Assembly: GCA_020161845.1 (NCBI GenBank) | Contig: JAIUNK010000006.1 | Span: forward strand, 102,146 to 166,145 | Source of the DNA: Actinomycetota bacterium | Lineage (GTDB): Bacteria; Actinomycetota; Actinomycetes; Actinomycetales; Dermatophilaceae | Direction of reading: 5' to 3' | DNA length: 64,000 nucleotides | Shown here: positions 61,695-64,000 of the stretch, piece by piece | Numbering within the stretch: the first letter of the stretch is position 1 | How the letters are laid out: each line of letters begins with the position of its first letter | Made by a program: the position numbers and the translations under genes | The notes under the pieces: model-generated | Told to the model about the DNA's origin: nothing | Databases searched by the model: none | Seen by the model: only the letters and a program-made list of their open reading frames with translations

Positions 61695-63486
61695 CCCGCC
61701 CGGGGGGTTGGCGTCGTCCCGGCGTTGGTCGGGACCTCGCGCAGCGCGTTGGTGCCGCAATGCACGTCGCCGCCCAACTGGTGCAGCGTGAACCAGGTGT
61801 CGATCGAGTGCACCTTGAGGCCGGCACCGGAGAGGACCTTGTTCACCTCCGCCGCGAAGGCGTCCTTGCCGTCGATCACCGGACCGAACGTCGTGGGCGC
61901 CAGGTAGTCGGTGCCATGCAACACCCCGTTGATGGCGTTCGGCAGCAGGAACGCTGTCTTGAAGACGGCCTCGGCAGGCGCCGCCGGGACAGCCGGGAGG
62001 CCGGCTGCGTTGCCGGGCGCAGCGCTACCGCCCCGGCTGAGGAAGGGCATGTCGGCGCCGTCGCCCTCGATCGGCCCGGCCCCCTCCATGGTGGGGTTCT
62101 TGTGGACCAGCACGGGCACCTTGACGATCTCGTCCTGCGCCAACCCGCCCACGCGCTGGGAGAGCGCCGCCACCGCGGCATCGATGGCGCTCTGCGCGAC
62201 CTTGGTCCGGGTCTGCACCTCCGGGTCGGCCAGGACTGCGTCGATGCTGCGCGGAGTGGGGGCGGCGAACGGACCGACGCGCTCGCGACTGAACACGTTG
62301 ACGCCGCCCTTGCCCTGCTCCTTGAGGCGCTGCAGCACGGCCAGGCCGTCGGTGGGCGAGGCGACCAGGAGCTTCCAGCCCCGCTTGCTGCTGGCCGGTG
62401 CCAGGCCGAGGATCTCATCGACGTGGCTCACGGCACTCCACGACGTGTCCACATACAGCGGATCGATGCCTTGGGCCTTGAGCAGCCCCGTGTAGCGGGC
62501 GGACAGCAACTCGGGCTTGGCGGGGTCGCGTCCGATGACCACGACGTTCTTGCCGTCCGGTCCCGGGAAGGACTCGATGTTGCCGGTGCCGTTGTACGTC
62601 GAGGCGTCCTCGGTCTGGAAGGGCCGCAGCACCGCCACACCCGGTCCCATCTGCCGGAACCACTGCTCCATCCCCGCGGCGTTGCGGTCGGCCAGCAGGA
62701 GCACACTCACGGAGTGGACGGCCTCACCACGGCGTACGGCGGCGTACATCGGCTCGAAGTGATCCTGGGCCCAACTATCCGCCACGGTGGGTGCGGTCAG
62801 GTTGGTGTAAGGGACATTCACGCTGGCGGCTGCCGCGGTCAGATCGCGGACCGCGTCCTGGTGGAGCTGGCCAGATCCATTGACCAGAGTTTGCGGACCT
62901 TGTCGAGCTGAGAGTGCGTCAGCAGCGGGGCCACCTGCATCGCGTGGCTGGCGGTCAAGGCCGCCTGTCCGGGCGGTGTGGCCGTGGCGGTGAGGTCCAG
63001 CTTCCCGTCCCAGGTGGCGCTGCGGATGGTGCGGGCCTCCACGGCCAGCTCGACGCCGGTCTTGAGCTGGGCGCCGGTCACGGGCAGCGCACCGGTGACG
63101 GCGCGCCAGGTCGATCCCTCTTTCACGAACAGCCGGGCCGTCCCGGTGGGCGCCTTGAGCTGCACGCTGCCGGTGGCCTCGTCGGCCAGGCCCGGGTGTT
63201 GCACGCGCACCTTGGCCAGATCCGCCTCGTCGTCGGCCCCGTTGACGGTTTCATCGGCGGCGTCGGCCCACGCGGCGTACGCCTTCTCGGCCACGGTCGG
63301 CACCGAGACCGGGCAGCTGCGATCGTCGTCGTCGAGGTTGGGCAAGACCACGGATTCCCCGGTCAGCGTCAGGGTCGGAGCGGTGGTGGTGGTGCTTGTC
63401 GGATTCGCGGGGGTTTGTCCCGCGCAGCCGCTCACCGCTGCGAGGGTGAATGCCGAAGCCAGGGCCACAGAGACTCGCGTGTGCAT
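61691..63486 (-). pseudogene. Protein-arginine deiminase family lipoprotein, frameshifted
   Basis: Two frames together encode one protein of about 598 residues. The N-terminal part (63486 down to 62839) begins with a lipoprotein signal (lipobox VSGCAG) and reaches VAPLLTHSQLDKVRKL. The C-terminal part (open in the -1 frame from beyond 62900, GTG at 62821, to 61691) has PAD catalytic motifs: ADSWAQDHFEP (Asp), VSHVDEILGL (His, Asp) and GGDVHCGTNALREVP (Cys). Frames join with homology around 62880-62905, consistent with a single-base deletion. Extracytoplasmic citrullination of arginine would be the ancestral function. It could also be a sequencing error. Confidence 0.8.
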
Positions 63487-63492
63487 GGCCTC

Positions 63493-63498
63493 ATTGTG
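63493..63498 (-). promoter_or_regulatory. -10-like box of the PAD-like gene
   Basis: On the minus strand CACAAT, six bases, ATG at 63486. Confidence 0.4.
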
Positions 63499-63557
63499 AG
63501 CGATGCCGGCACACGCGAGAAATACACGCCCTGCCTGATGGGGCTGCACGCCCACGG

Positions 63558-63876
63558 AGGCTCATCCCCGCGTGTGCGGGGAATGCGCTGGGCGGGCGAC
63601 CCGGGCTCTCTGCGCCAGGGGATCATCCCCGCGTGTGCGGGGAATGCCTGGCCGGCGAGGATGTGCCGATCACGGTCGAGGGATCATCCCCGCGTGTGCG
63701 GGGAATGCAACCGCGGCGACTACGGCATCATCGATGAACTCGGATCATCCCCGCGTGTGCGGGGAATGCCTGCTGTCCAAGGCTCCGAACTTGAAGCTCG
63801 AGGGATCATCCCCGCGTGTGCGGGGAATGCGCGCATCAGGCCACGTCCGCTCGAGAGTGGTCGGGATCATCCCCAG
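63558..63876 (-). CRISPR. Short type I-E CRISPR array, truncated at the right
   Basis: Five 29-bp repeats start at 63558, 63619, 63680, 63741 and 63802, with 32-bp spacers; a sixth begins at 63863 but stops matching after about 12 bases. The unit starts GGGATCATCCCCGCGTGTGC and ends GGGGAATGC, with the stem CCCCGCGTGTGCGGGG. Read on the minus strand it matches the type I-E crRNA repeat style (GCATTCCCCGC...GCGGGGATGAT). The first repeat on the left (AGGCTCATCC) is degenerate, as expected of the leader-distal end. No cas genes are in the window. Confidence 0.93.
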
Positions 63877-64000
63877 GGGCAGTTCATTCTGGGGTTGTCG
63901 GCGTGGCGGCGTGACGACACGCCGGTGTGGGTGTAAGGGCAGGCATGACGGTCGCGGGATCGTAGTGAGTGTCAACGTCACCCGAGCCCATGGAGGTCGT
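63877..64000. other. Right-edge region beyond the broken CRISPR repeat
   Basis: After the match to the repeat ends, the sequence runs AGGGGCAGTTCATTCTGGGG and then GGCGTGGCGGCGTGACGACACGCC-like inverted bases (GGCGTG ... CACGCC). It does not resemble an AT-rich CRISPR leader; it may be the end of an inserted element continuing outside the window. No gene recognised. Confidence 0.4.

Noticed and set aside
62839-62905. Programmed -1 ribosomal frameshift in the deiminase-like gene
   Set aside because: No X-XXY-YYZ slippery heptamer or downstream stem was seen near the junction; a simple one-base deletion or sequencing error explains it better.

Overview
The window is high-GC DNA (about 70 percent by eye) from an actinobacterium (Actinomycetota). 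Supporting this are dense GTG starts, a WhiB regulator, a SigD-type sigma factor, an F420-dependent PPOX-fold protein, menaquinone genes, a GroEL with a His/Gly-rich tail, and the order groES-groEL / whiB3 / sigD / anti-sigma / guaB / guaB3 that is also found in mycobacteria. Family and genus cannot be fixed from the sequence alone. No tRNA or rRNA gene was seen.

Layout. 1-4.8 kb: System II cytochrome c biogenesis (thioredoxin-like end, ccdA, resB, ccsB) with a VapBC module inserted in antisense, closed by a hairpin terminator. 4.9-8.1 kb: an alpha/beta hydrolase, an AIM24 protein and a glycerate kinase. 8.2-18 kb: dispersed menaquinone genes menA, menE, menB and menC, interleaved with an SDR, a YqeY-like gene, an AbiE toxin-antitoxin pair and a divergent Pta-like gene. 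18-21.2 kb: cobS, cobT and a THUMP-like methyltransferase. 21.2-30.9 kb: CIRCE-controlled groES-groEL, whiB3-like, sigD and its Pro-rich anti-sigma factor, guaB, YdcF-like, patatin-like, a Cys-rich miniprotein behind a CsoR-like palindrome, and guaB3. 31-37 kb: succinate-semialdehyde dehydrogenase, NYN protein, SURF1, DUF3817, guaA and small genes.

37-42 kb holds the most interesting locus: a GTP cyclohydrolase II fused to a RibD-type reductase faces a four-gene operon (alcohol-dehydrogenase-like, a 6-pyruvoyltetrahydropterin-synthase-like protein with an altered zinc motif, a GT4 glycosyltransferase and a methyltransferase). It looks like a pathway from GTP to an unknown glycosylated or methylated pterin- or pyrimidine-type metabolite. 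42-46.5 kb: a RelE-like TA pair, an F420 enzyme, an orphan antitoxin, a radical SAM/SPASM protein and a HemG/HemY-type oxidase. 46.7-60.2 kb: cell-envelope functions (PAP2 phosphatase, MurT-GatD, orphan chemoreceptor, flippase-like protein, PIG-L deacetylase, GT4, Nudix, PspC/LiaF-like protein with a histidine kinase and LuxR regulator). 60-64 kb: two GNAT enzymes, a frameshifted lipoprotein of the protein-arginine deiminase family, and a short type I-E CRISPR array cut off at its leader side with no cas genes in view.

A pattern running through the window is leaderless transcription: more than twenty genes have a TANNNT-type -10 box whose last base lies 6-8 nt before the start codon. This pattern was used to choose many starts.
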